NCBI GenBank assembly: GCA_964353865.1
Contig: CAYGXJ010000130.1
Location: 1 to 21,005 of the forward strand
DNA length: 21,005 nucleotides
Source of the DNA: RBG-16-64-43 sp964353865
GTDB lineage: Bacteria > Chloroflexota > Anaerolineae > Anaerolineales > RBG-16-64-43
Direction: 5' to 3'
The position numbers and the translations under genes were made by a program. Below, piece by piece: positions 1 to 6,502 of the stretch. Numbering within the stretch: position 1 is the first letter of the stretch; the number at the start of each line of letters is the position of its first letter. The notes under the pieces were generated by a model that saw nothing but the letters and a program-made list of their open reading frames with translations, searched no databases and had not been told where the DNA came from.

Positions 1-2
1 CG

Positions 3-215
3 GCCCTCGCGGCCGGCGTCCTGGATGCCGGCGGCAACGTCTTCTTCCTGCTCGCCTCGCGCGTCACGCGCCTCGACGTGGCCGCGGTCTTCTCCTCGAT
101 GGCCCCGGCGGTCACGGTCATCTTCTCCGCACTCCTCCTGCACGAACGCGTCTCACGGCGCCAGTGGCTGGGCGTCGGCGTGTGCCTGCTCGCGACTGCG
201 CTTCTGGCAATCTGA
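3..215 (+). CDS. EamA/DMT-family transporter, C-terminal fragment
   Basis: This is the last 70 residues of an integral membrane transporter; the 5' part lies before the window. The reading frame is open from base 3 to a TGA at 213-215. Two hydrophobic helices are visible (roughly fragment residues 28-42 and 56-70), joined by a short basic loop that reads LLLHERVSRRQWLGVGV. A glutamate and arginine followed by an amphipathic turn and a terminal glycine-rich helix is the usual ending of EamA (drug/metabolite transporter superfamily) proteins, where the second repeat closes with this helix pair. Substrate cannot be inferred. The upstream half and any operon partners are outside the window. Family assignment rests on the C-terminal pattern only. 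Confidence 0.75.
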   Translation, partial: ALAAGVLDAGGNVFFLLASRVTRLDVAAVFSSMAPAVTVIFSALLLHERVSRRQWLGVGVCLLATALLAI

Positions 216-608
216 CATTCCCCGGCCTCTCTTCGCCGGCCTCCCATGCGGGTCCCTGCGAGCTGTCCACCCTGAGGAAGGGGGCTGGGTGCGACGCGTG
301 CGGAGGTGCCGTTCCCCCCTTCCTCAAGAGTCCCAATTCGCGCCAGGCACGACTTGTGGAACGGTTGCTTTGCAAGGATTGCGGGAATTGGCAGGCCTGC
401 AAGGTTGACGCAGTTTCTGCTTGGATTCGGCTCGATTCCTGGCCTTGGCGCGGCCTCTGCAAGCCTATTGCAACCACCCTTCGTCCGATTACCCGAGGAT
501 AATGATGGTGCGGGCGGCAGAACGCTCATCTCGGAAAGGTATGGGAGCCTTCCTTCAATTTTTGAGCAACGCCCTGCTGCCGCCCGCGCAGGACCTGAGG
601 AGAAGAAC
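216..608. other. intergenic stretch without a recognisable gene
   Basis: These 393 bases separate the transporter from the Mrr-like gene. Open frames run through it on both strands, but none has a ribosome binding site or family-like sequence; the frame of the downstream gene is open back to 306, yet residues encoded before 609 look like translated spacer. A short inverted repeat (CCGGC/GCCGG around 223-240) could be a weak terminator for the transporter but has no T-run. A TTGACG at 405-410 and a GATAAT at 498-503 resemble promoter hexamers but are not correctly spaced with a partner. Confidence 0.5.
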
Positions 609-1424
609 ATGGACCTCTTTTTGGATGTGATGACGTTTCTTTCGCAACCGTTGATGGGCTACTTGATGCTCATCCCGATTGGAATTCAGGTGGGCCTCAT
701 CCTCGCCGCGCGCGGTCGTCCGCAGACCAACGAGTGGGATCCCCTCTTGCAGCCGCGGCGCGAGCCATTGTGGCGCCCGAACGGGCCGTTGCGCGAAGCG
801 CTGGCCGCGCCGGCGCTCGAGGTCACGCTGCTGTGGGTCTTCATCGTGGGCGTGCCGCTGTACACATGGATGGTGTGGAACCCCATGGCACCGGTCGAGA
901 TGTCGCTGCCGGCGTTGGGCATCACGCTGCTCGCCTTGGCGGGTTGGGTGGCGCAAGGCTACCTGTGGGTGAAGGAAGCCGCCTCACCGGCCTCCAGCCA
1001 GGGCGTGTATGAATTCCGGCGCGAACTTGGGCGCCTCTCCCCGGAAGCCTTCAAGATTTTTGCCGCCGTGCTCTTCCGCATGCGCGGCTATCAGGCCACG
1101 GTGGTGCAGCGCAGCGAGTCCGGAGCCGACATTGTGCTTGAGAACCCCAAGGGCGAGCGCGAGCTGGTGCTGTGCGGCGCGCGCAACGACCGCCCGCTGG
1201 GCGAATTTGTGGTGCGCGATCTTCACGCCGCGATTGTCGCCGACGAAAAGGCGGTGCGCGGCTACGTATTTGCGGTGGGTGGGTTCACGCGCGAAGCGCG
1301 CTCGTGGGCGAATGCGCGCGATATCCGCCTGATTGACGGCGTGCATCTCATGCGCGCGGTGGCGGCCACCAATCGGCCGGAGCCGACGGCGCCGGTGCCG
1401 GCGCTGGTCACGGTGCGTTCCTGA
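609..1424 (+). CDS. membrane-anchored Mrr-like (restriction endonuclease fold) protein
   Basis: A 271-residue protein with three hydrophobic segments (about 15-34, 69-90, 101-121) followed by a cytosolic Mrr_cat-like domain at about 143-251. The domain shows the usual order: LSPEAFK start, RMRGY, then GAD (D174) on the first catalytic strand, and late AxxxxARDIRLIDGVHLMRA, matching the family's end pattern. In active family members the next strand carries a (Q/E)xK motif; here the equivalent reads VLCGAR (187-192), with glycine where lysine is expected, so cleavage activity is doubtful. The start at 609 was chosen because GAGGAG lies just upstream (about 598-603); the frame is open further back, without family-like sequence. 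Function is unknown; a DNA-binding or nuclease-derived role at the membrane is inference. It stands alone, with no modification methyltransferase next to it. Confidence 0.7.
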   Translation: MDLFLDVMTFLSQPLMGYLMLIPIGIQVGLILAARGRPQTNEWDPLLQPRREPLWRPNGPLREALAAPALEVTLLWVFIVGVPLYTWMVWNPMAPVEMSLPALGITLLALAGWVAQGYLWVKEAASPASSQGVYEFRRELGRLSPEAFKIFAAVLFRMRGYQATVVQRSESGADIVLENPKGERELVLCGARNDRPLGEFVVRDLHAAIVADEKAVRGYVFAVGGFTREARSWANARDIRLIDGVHLMRAVAATNRPEPTAPVPALVTVRS

Positions 1425-1465
1425 TCCGCGCGGAGACTTAGCCCTATTCTCCTCCTTCTCCTCCT

Positions 1466-1525
1466 CCAGGGTCCCACAGTAGTCTCGCCGCCCCGGTCCC
1501 CTCCCGGGGCGGTGGGATTCCTGGG
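1466..1525. other. large GC-rich hairpin between genes
   Basis: A perfect 9-bp stem CCGCCCCGG / CCGGGGCGG (1488-1496 with 1504-1512, 7-base loop) is nested in outer pairings TCCCA/TGGGA (1472-1476 with 1513-1517) and CCAGG/CCTGG (about 1467-1471 with 1520-1524). No T-run follows on either strand, so it is not a standard intrinsic terminator. It may still slow or end transcription from the Mrr-like gene, or form part of the leader of the radical SAM gene. Confidence 0.4.
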
Positions 1526-1577
1526 AAGGCGCGGTGGCCCGGTCTTAGGGCCATGAGATGGCGGCATGTTCCCGTTG

Positions 1578-1586
1578 TGATAGAGT
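1578..1586 (+). promoter_or_regulatory. candidate extended -10 promoter element
   Basis: TGA directly followed by TAGAGT gives an extended -10 (TGn plus a 4/6 match to TATAAT), about 60 bases before the GTG start at 1646. No good -35 hexamer is seen. Similar TAGAGT/TAGAAT boxes precede several other genes of this window. Prediction from pattern only. Confidence 0.3.
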
Positions 1587-1645
1587 CGCCAGCAGCACGC
1601 GAATGAGGTACAGGTTCGGCCGGGCACGGCATCACGGAGGCGGGC

Positions 1646-2812
1646 GTGGGTCGCCGGACGGTCTTCATCCCCTATCAGCCAAAGACGATCCTCAACAAGA
1701 GCAAGCGCGCCGACCACTGGTTCTGGTCGCGCTATTCGGCCTACCCGTACATCGGCTGCCAGCACGGCTGCGCCTTCTGCTACTGCCGCGAGCGCAAGTA
1801 CTCCCCCTACGACGACCCGCACGACTTCGCCTACCAGATCAAAGTGAAAGCAAACGCGCCGGAGTTGCTGGAGCGCGCGCTGCGGCGTGCGCCGGTGGAC
1901 GTCGTATTCACCGGTGATTACCAGCCGGCCGAGCGCAAGTTCGGCATCTCGCGGCGTATGCTGGAGGTATGCCGCGACCTCGGGTTCCCGGTTTTTGTGC
2001 TCGAGCGCTCGCCGCTTGTACTGCGCGACCTGGACCTCTTGCGTGAGATCCACGAGCGGGCGCACACGGTCGTGGCCTTCAGCATCATCAGCACGGCCGA
2101 TGCGCCGGGCGCGGCGCGTGTGCGGCGGATAGAGAACCTGGCGCCCGTGGCGGAGAAGCGGTTCGCCGCCATGGAGAAGTTTGCCGCGGCGGGCATCACC
2201 ACCGGCACGTGCGCCATGCCGCTCCTACCCGAGTTGTGCGACGACGAGGCAACGCTCGAGCTCCTGGTGCGCCAGACGGCGGAGCATGGCGGGCGATTTG
2301 TTCTGGCGGGCGGATTAACGCTCGCCGACCAGCAGCGCGGCTATTTCATGGGCGAGCTGGCGCACGACATGCCGGACCTGGCGAGGCGCTATGAGGCGTT
2401 GTATCCCGCGGGCAGCTACGGCCCGAGCCAGGCGCCGTGGCGCAAGGTGGCCAACCGCGTGCGCGAATTGTGCGCAAGCACCGGCATCCGCGACCGGGTG
2501 CCGCGCCCGATTGTCGCGGGCGACAAGCGAACGCTCAACAAGCGGCTGGTCGAATGGCTGGCGGACCAAGCGTACACGGTGGACCTGGCCGGGGACACGC
2601 GGCGCATGTGGGAGTACCGCAAGGCCGCCTGGGCGATCGAGGACTTACCGCAGGAGATTGGGTTGGTGCAGCGCACACTCGGCGCGCGCGGGCTAGCAAG
2701 TGTGCCGGGCATCGGGAAGAAAATGGCGGAGGAGGTGGAGGGGTGGGTGAGGAGAGCAAGCCCAGCACCAGCGAGGCCTGGACGGCCAGAAGGTACCGTT
2801 TCCGTGGACTAG
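1646..2812 (+). CDS. SPL-like radical SAM protein with C-terminal PolX-type helix-hairpin-helix domain
   Basis: The 388-residue protein begins with a radical SAM core of the spore photoproduct lyase-like group (COG1533 type). The cluster motif CxxxCxxC is C38, C42, C45, inside YIGCQHGCAFCYCRER, and would hold the [4Fe-4S] cluster that cleaves S-adenosylmethionine. The core spans about 1-280 (VVFTGDYQPAE, VAFSIIST and GTCAMPLLPE are typical strands). Residues about 297-369 look like the N-terminal HhH domain of family X DNA polymerases: NKRLVEWLADQA, MWEYRKAAWAIEDLP, then hairpin VPGIGKKMAEEVEGWV. The fusion suggests action on DNA or nucleic acid, but this is inferred; no substrate is known. 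GTG start chosen because GGAGG sits at 1636-1640. The last 20 residues are Pro/Ala-rich and unconserved-looking. It converges on the minus-strand methyltransferase-like gene, without a clear terminator between. Confidence 0.85.
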   Translation: MGRRTVFIPYQPKTILNKSKRADHWFWSRYSAYPYIGCQHGCAFCYCRERKYSPYDDPHDFAYQIKVKANAPELLERALRRAPVDVVFTGDYQPAERKFGISRRMLEVCRDLGFPVFVLERSPLVLRDLDLLREIHERAHTVVAFSIISTADAPGAARVRRIENLAPVAEKRFAAMEKFAAAGITTGTCAMPLLPELCDDEATLELLVRQTAEHGGRFVLAGGLTLADQQRGYFMGELAHDMPDLARRYEALYPAGSYGPSQAPWRKVANRVRELCASTGIRDRVPRPIVAGDKRTLNKRLVEWLADQAYTVDLAGDTRRMWEYRKAAWAIEDLPQEIGLVQRTLGARGLASVPGIGKKMAEEVEGWVRRASPAPARPGRPEGTVSVD

Positions 2813-2889
2813 CGGGGCAAGTGCGCGGGGAAGTGCGCTGATTGGGGGAGTCCGACTTGATTCGTGACACCACTGGTCCTCGGCCCCAC

Positions 2890-3558
2890 CTATCGGTGCA
2901 ATAGCCCCTCGGCATCCGAGTGAACAACGAGACCGTTTGGCTTCAGCAATCTTCGCTCCTGCCGCCTGATCTCCTGCGCCACTTTCAAATGGTCAGCCTG
3001 ATTCCGGAATTGAGCAGTGAATTCGGGCGAGCCAAACAGACGACTATCCTGGACCGCGTCGAATGAATGATCGGGCAAGAAGTCGAGAGCACCTACTTTT
3101 CCGAGATCAACTCGATGATGAATGAATACTTCCTCCTCCAAATCGCCAAAATCGACACCAACCGGAGTCGCGCCCAACTCAAGCAGGATGCGGCAGAACC
3201 ACGGCTCAAACTGGGCCGTGTAGCCCTTGCTCGCTCGCCCAATCGTCAATTCGCCGAAGGGTGTGTCAATGCAGAGTGAGGCGGGCGCTTTGCTGGTATT
3301 TGAACCGCACGCAATATCCAATATTCTCTTTCCCTGTATGACCGATAGCCGCCCGAATGAATTGGCCAGTCTTCCAAGCATCTGGGCGAGGATTCCTTCG
3401 ACCCCGCGTTCGTTGGCCATCTTCCTGCTTAAGGAATATCGCGTGTCGAGCGCGCGGATCATATTGGCAAGCAGGATTTGATCGCGCGGGTCCTTCCACG
3501 AGCGGCTCAGATTGGCGATGAGCTGCTCCAGTTCATCGTTTCCGAGGCTTGCACTCAT
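2890..3558 (-). CDS. class I SAM-dependent methyltransferase-like protein
   Basis: A 222-residue protein with a Rossmann-type methyltransferase pattern: motif I ILDIACGSNTSK (79-90), acidic strand-2 end PVGVDFGD (D136), HSFDAVQDSRLF (164-174) as motif IV region, and RRLLKPNGLVVHSD (202-215) as the familiar 'LLKPGG' post-motif strand. The substrate is not evident. An N-terminal helical segment (1-70) precedes the fold, and the spacing between motif I and strand 2 is longer than usual, with about 40 inserted residues. The ATG at 3558 is preferred over frame extension to 3600 because residues before it look unconserved; the ribosome binding site is weak. Codon third positions are clearly less G/C-rich than neighbouring genes, suggesting recent transfer. 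It is an isolated minus-strand gene with no partner. Confidence 0.65.
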   Translation of the reverse strand: MSASLGNDELEQLIANLSRSWKDPRDQILLANMIRALDTRYSLSRKMANERGVEGILAQMLGRLANSFGRLSVIQGKRILDIACGSNTSKAPASLCIDTPFGELTIGRASKGYTAQFEPWFCRILLELGATPVGVDFGDLEEEVFIHHRVDLGKVGALDFLPDHSFDAVQDSRLFGSPEFTAQFRNQADHLKVAQEIRRQERRLLKPNGLVVHSDAEGLLHR

Positions 3559-3745
3559 TCTTGTGACCTGCCTCGATTCCAAACCCCTAGCGGTGCCCAA
3601 GCCAGCAAGGTCGGAAGGGCAATGGCAGAGAAGAATACTCCCCTTTGGACGCCCGGTCCATGGCGCACATCTGCAGCATCAGCGCGCCATGCTGCGGCCG
3701 ACGCGGATTCCACAGGTAAGGGGCAGGTTCAGCCCTGCATGCTGC

Positions 3746-3774
3746 TTGTCTTACCGGGCGTCCTGCCGTAGAGT
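3746..3774 (+). promoter_or_regulatory. candidate sigma70-like promoter
   Basis: TTGTCT at 3746-3751 and TAGAGT at 3769-3774, each a 4/6 match, are separated by exactly 17 bases, about 60 bases before the ATG at 3836. The -35 and spacer lie inside an inverted repeat GGCAGG (3722-3727) / CCTGCC (3762-3767), which could matter for regulation. Confidence 0.35.
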
Positions 3775-3835
3775 AGGAGAGGAGTTTCCGCCTCGGCCGT
3801 CGGCGTGGGCCAGCGACGACCTGCGGACGGATGCA

Positions 3836-4384
3836 ATGAACGATCTTGAGAGCTCAACATCTCACCCGCCCCGTGACCTCGCCGCCTGGGTCAGGGAACA
3901 CGCAAAGGGAATCCTGCTTGTCGTCGGGCTTCTCATCCTCGGGTTGTGGGCCCTGCGCGGTTGCATCCCCGCGCTCGGCGGCAGCAGGCTGCCGCCGTCA
4001 ATCGTTGACAAGATCGAGCGCAGCTACCAGGTGTGCATCACCGACATTCCAGTCTGGCCCGGCGAACCTCGACAGCCCGCATGCGGCGAGGTGCGGGTCG
4101 TTTCGCAAGCCGCGGGCATTGTGCCCGCCACAGCGCGGGATGCCGGCATCGCTCGCGCCGTGTGCTACAAGGTGGACATCAACAATCCGTCTTGGACGAC
4201 GCAAGGGACGACGCGCCACGAAGTGGCTTGGCACGGTCGACGGGTCAGCAAGGTGGCCGTCCTCCAAGACGGGGATTGGGTCGTCTTCCCCGATACCGAT
4301 GCGGAGGATACCGGGCGCTGGGCGGAGTTTGGCTGCCGTGCGCCATACGAGGCGGGCGCCACACCCGATGCAAGTCCGGGATAG
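3836..4384 (+). CDS. single-TM anchored hypothetical protein
   Basis: I do not recognise a family. From the ATG at 3836 the 182-residue product has a short cytosolic N-terminus, one strong membrane helix at about 24-42 (GILLVVGLLILGLWAL), and an exported domain of about 135 residues. That domain has four cysteines (in YQVCITD, QPACGEV, RAVCYKV and EFGCRAP), so two disulfides are plausible, and a terminal tail GATPDASPG. The frame is open upstream to 3512, but that part translates as spacer and overlaps the start of the divergent methyltransferase-like gene; 3836 gives the membrane helix the expected place. No strong ribosome binding site is visible. The next two genes also encode envelope proteins, so a shared surface or membrane role is possible but not shown. 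Confidence 0.65.
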   Translation: MNDLESSTSHPPRDLAAWVREHAKGILLVVGLLILGLWALRGCIPALGGSRLPPSIVDKIERSYQVCITDIPVWPGEPRQPACGEVRVVSQAAGIVPATARDAGIARAVCYKVDINNPSWTTQGTTRHEVAWHGRRVSKVAVLQDGDWVVFPDTDAEDTGRWAEFGCRAPYEAGATPDASPG

Positions 4385-4425
4385 CGCGGGCCCGTCGGCG
4401 CCCGCCACGTTGCTCCAATCTCGCC

Positions 4426-4431
4426 TACAAT
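4426..4431 (+). promoter_or_regulatory. candidate -10 box upstream of secreted protein gene
   Basis: TACAAT matches TATAAT at 5 of 6 positions and lies 83 bases before the ATG at 4515. A good -35 at 16-18 bases is absent. A small GCGGGC/GCCCGC inverted repeat sits just upstream (about 4386-4405), after the stop of the preceding gene, so transcription may restart here. Confidence 0.3.
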
Positions 4432-4514
4432 AGAGCCGGCACGCGATGCCGCACGGACTGCGTGGCGCCCCCGGGCGCCGCACATCATTCGCTCGTCACA
4501 GCGCAGGAGGTCCG

Positions 4515-5219
4515 ATGCACAAGGGTTTAGTTATCGCAGCGGTGCTGCTTGTGGCGTTGGCCTGTGTATTGCCTCCCTTGGGAGCGGCCACACCCACCGC
4601 TGCGCCGCCGCCGGCAACTGAGGCGCCCAGCCAGCCCCCGCCGCCGCCCGCGGCCACTGACACGCTCGTGCCGGCCGGCGCGCCAACGGCCATCCTGGGA
4701 TGGCTGACGTACACCAATGCCTTCCTCGGATATCAGTTCGACTATCCTCCGGAGGCGGTGATCTCCGCCCTCGGCGTCACTGGGTACCCCACGGAGGAAT
4801 TGCCGGCCGGCATGACGCCTGACCAGTTCTCCGCCCATCTCGAAGCGACCTACCCAGCACAGTTGTGCGTCGATGTGCAACTGCCGATAGGCTTCCTGAC
4901 AATTGGCGCGCCGCAGGAGCGCGGCGGGAAATACTCAACGCCGTGCGGCGTGAGCGGCATCGGCGCGTATACCATTGTCAACAAGACCGAGATGGTCACC
5001 ATCGCCGGGCAGGCCTACTCGGCGGGCGGGATGGAAATCTACGATCCGCAGCAGAACAACGTCTTCAAAGCCGAGATCTACCACTTCAAGCTGGGCGACG
5101 ATACGCGCTTCATCTATGGCGGCGACTGGCTGCAGTCGGGGCGCACGCACGACGACTACCTGCCCTATCGCGAGATCCTGCTGCGCATGATTGGCTCGTA
5201 TCGGCCGCTGGCCCCGTAG
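4515..5219 (+). CDS. secreted hypothetical protein with Pro-rich linker
   Basis: A 234-residue exported protein of unknown function. The ATG at 4515 has a perfect AGGAGG at 4505-4510. Residues 1-25 form a Sec signal peptide (MHKGLVIAAVLLVALACVLP, then PLGAATP as likely cleavage region); the cysteine after LALA does not fit a good lipobox, so lipoprotein status is doubtful. Residues 26-57 are a Pro/Ala/Thr linker. The folded domain starts near WLTYTNAFLGYQFDYP (about 62-77), a pattern seen at the start of several secreted beta-rich domains ('YGFSFEYP' type) in Chloroflexota proteins. Two cysteines (in AQLCVDV and STPCGVS) could pair. It is followed after a 115-base gap with a strong hairpin by the DUF1189-like gene. 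Confidence 0.75.
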   Translation: MHKGLVIAAVLLVALACVLPPLGAATPTAAPPPATEAPSQPPPPPAATDTLVPAGAPTAILGWLTYTNAFLGYQFDYPPEAVISALGVTGYPTEELPAGMTPDQFSAHLEATYPAQLCVDVQLPIGFLTIGAPQERGGKYSTPCGVSGIGAYTIVNKTEMVTIAGQAYSAGGMEIYDPQQNNVFKAEIYHFKLGDDTRFIYGGDWLQSGRTHDDYLPYREILLRMIGSYRPLAP

Positions 5220-5273
5220 TTCATATGCTGTGGGGAGCCGGCCTCCGCGCAAGGGTGGGCGCGGGGCATGATC

Positions 5274-5303
5274 GTCCGGCGCAGAGATCCGTCCGCGCCG
5301 GAC
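5274..5303. other. perfect 9-bp hairpin before DUF1189-like gene
   Basis: GTCCGGCGC (5274-5282) and GCGCCGGAC (5295-5303) form a perfect stem with a 12-base loop, 31 bases before the next start codon. No T-run follows. It could be a weak terminator after the secreted protein gene, or a leader structure or protein-binding palindrome for the downstream gene. Confidence 0.45.
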
Positions 5304-5334
5304 AAGCGGGGCTCCTCACTTCACGGAGGCACAC

Positions 5335-6399
5335 ATGAACGAGCCTACCCCAACCCCCGAACCGCCCGCGCCGAGCAGAGAGCTCTCGCCGCTGGCGTGG
5401 ATCGCGGCCGGGTTCGTGATGCCATGCTTCAGCCCGGGCTTTTACCGGCGGGGCGTGCGCCGCGGATCGGGGCTGGCCATCGGCTTCTTCATGGTGTTCG
5501 CCCTGGTGGTGACGCTGGTGCAGACCTTGCGGGTGGGGGCTTCGCTCGCCTCCGCCGGCCGCGATCTGCAGCAGGCGTTCGTTGAGGGGCGCGTGCCCAC
5601 GCTGACCATCCAGGGCGGCGTGGCCGCCTCCGACCCGGCGCGGCCCTTCATCATCTCCGAAGAACCCGGTCAGCTCGTCGCGATCGACACCACCGGCTCA
5701 ATGCGGGAGATCGACCGCACGCGCTACGCGCAAGGCATGCTGCTGACCCGCACCGAGCTGCACATACTCAACCGCGGGCAGTATCAGATCGTGCCGATCA
5801 TTCAAATGCAGCAACTGTTGCAGGCCGACCCGATCGTCCTCGACGCGCCGGGCGTGGCCCGGTTGTGGCAGCAGCTGACGCTATGGGTAACGGGTATTGT
5901 CCTGGGCGTGATGCTTCTCGCCAATCTGCTGATCTGGTTCATCTTCATTGTGATACTCACCGGCCTGGTGCGCGCGCTGGTGGGGCTGCTCGGATGGCGC
6001 GGAGGGTACGGCGAGGCCATCAGCGTGGGGCTGTACGCGGTGGTGCCCGCGGTGTACATCGCCTACCTGTTGGGCCTCTTGGGATTCAGATTCACGGGGC
6101 TGCAGGCGCTGCTGCAGATCGTTGCCATGCTGGTCGTGTTCCTTTCGGGTGCCGGAGAGGTCGCGCAGCCTAATGCGGCCACCCAGCCGCCGCTCGCCGC
6201 GTGGCGGTCGCTCATCGGAGCACCATTCCTGGCGGCGCTCGTGCTGGATGCGGCCTCGCCCTGGCCCTATCGCCCGATCGTGATGTGGGCGCTGGCGGGG
6301 GTGACCGCGCTGGCGCTGGTGCTGGTCTCATTCATTCCACCCGAGAAGCAGACGGCGGCTCCCGCCACTCGGCCGCCGGGTGGGGCAGCCCAGGCGTAG
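5335..6399 (+). CDS. DUF1189-like multi-pass membrane protein
   Basis: The 354-residue product begins with a Pro/Thr-rich cytosolic tail and one membrane helix (about 46-66), then a soluble part (about 68-180) containing RPFIISEEPGQLVAIDTTG and an alternating hydrophobic pattern, then several helices (about 181-215, 225-250, 256-275, 285-300, 312-335). This layout, with one helix, an external domain with 'P...I..gepg.l.aIDT.g', and a C-terminal bundle, resembles the DUF1189 family, members of which are uncharacterised or loosely linked to sugar-uptake loci. I assign it on pattern, not by alignment. The start has GGAGG nearby (CACGGAGGCACAC before ATG). It follows the secreted protein gene in the same direction; a functional link is only suggested. 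Confidence 0.65.
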   Translation: MNEPTPTPEPPAPSRELSPLAWIAAGFVMPCFSPGFYRRGVRRGSGLAIGFFMVFALVVTLVQTLRVGASLASAGRDLQQAFVEGRVPTLTIQGGVAASDPARPFIISEEPGQLVAIDTTGSMREIDRTRYAQGMLLTRTELHILNRGQYQIVPIIQMQQLLQADPIVLDAPGVARLWQQLTLWVTGIVLGVMLLANLLIWFIFIVILTGLVRALVGLLGWRGGYGEAISVGLYAVVPAVYIAYLLGLLGFRFTGLQALLQIVAMLVVFLSGAGEVAQPNAATQPPLAAWRSLIGAPFLAALVLDAASPWPYRPIVMWALAGVTALALVLVSFIPPEKQTAAPATRPPGGAAQA

Positions 6400-6502
6400 C
6401 AGCATGGGAGGCGATGGGCCTGGCCGACCGGCGCTGCAGACCTTTCGACATCGCAATCGCTGATGGACCGGGGCTGATGGTTGAACGCTGAAGGATGACC
6501 AC

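Noticed and set aside
405..503. TTGACG and GATAAT as a promoter for the Mrr-like gene
   Set aside because: The two hexamers are 87 bases apart and neither has a partner at 15-19 bases.
306..608. N-terminal extension of the Mrr-like protein
   Set aside because: Encoded residues look like spacer, while ATG 609 has GAGGAG in place and begins directly with the first membrane helix region.
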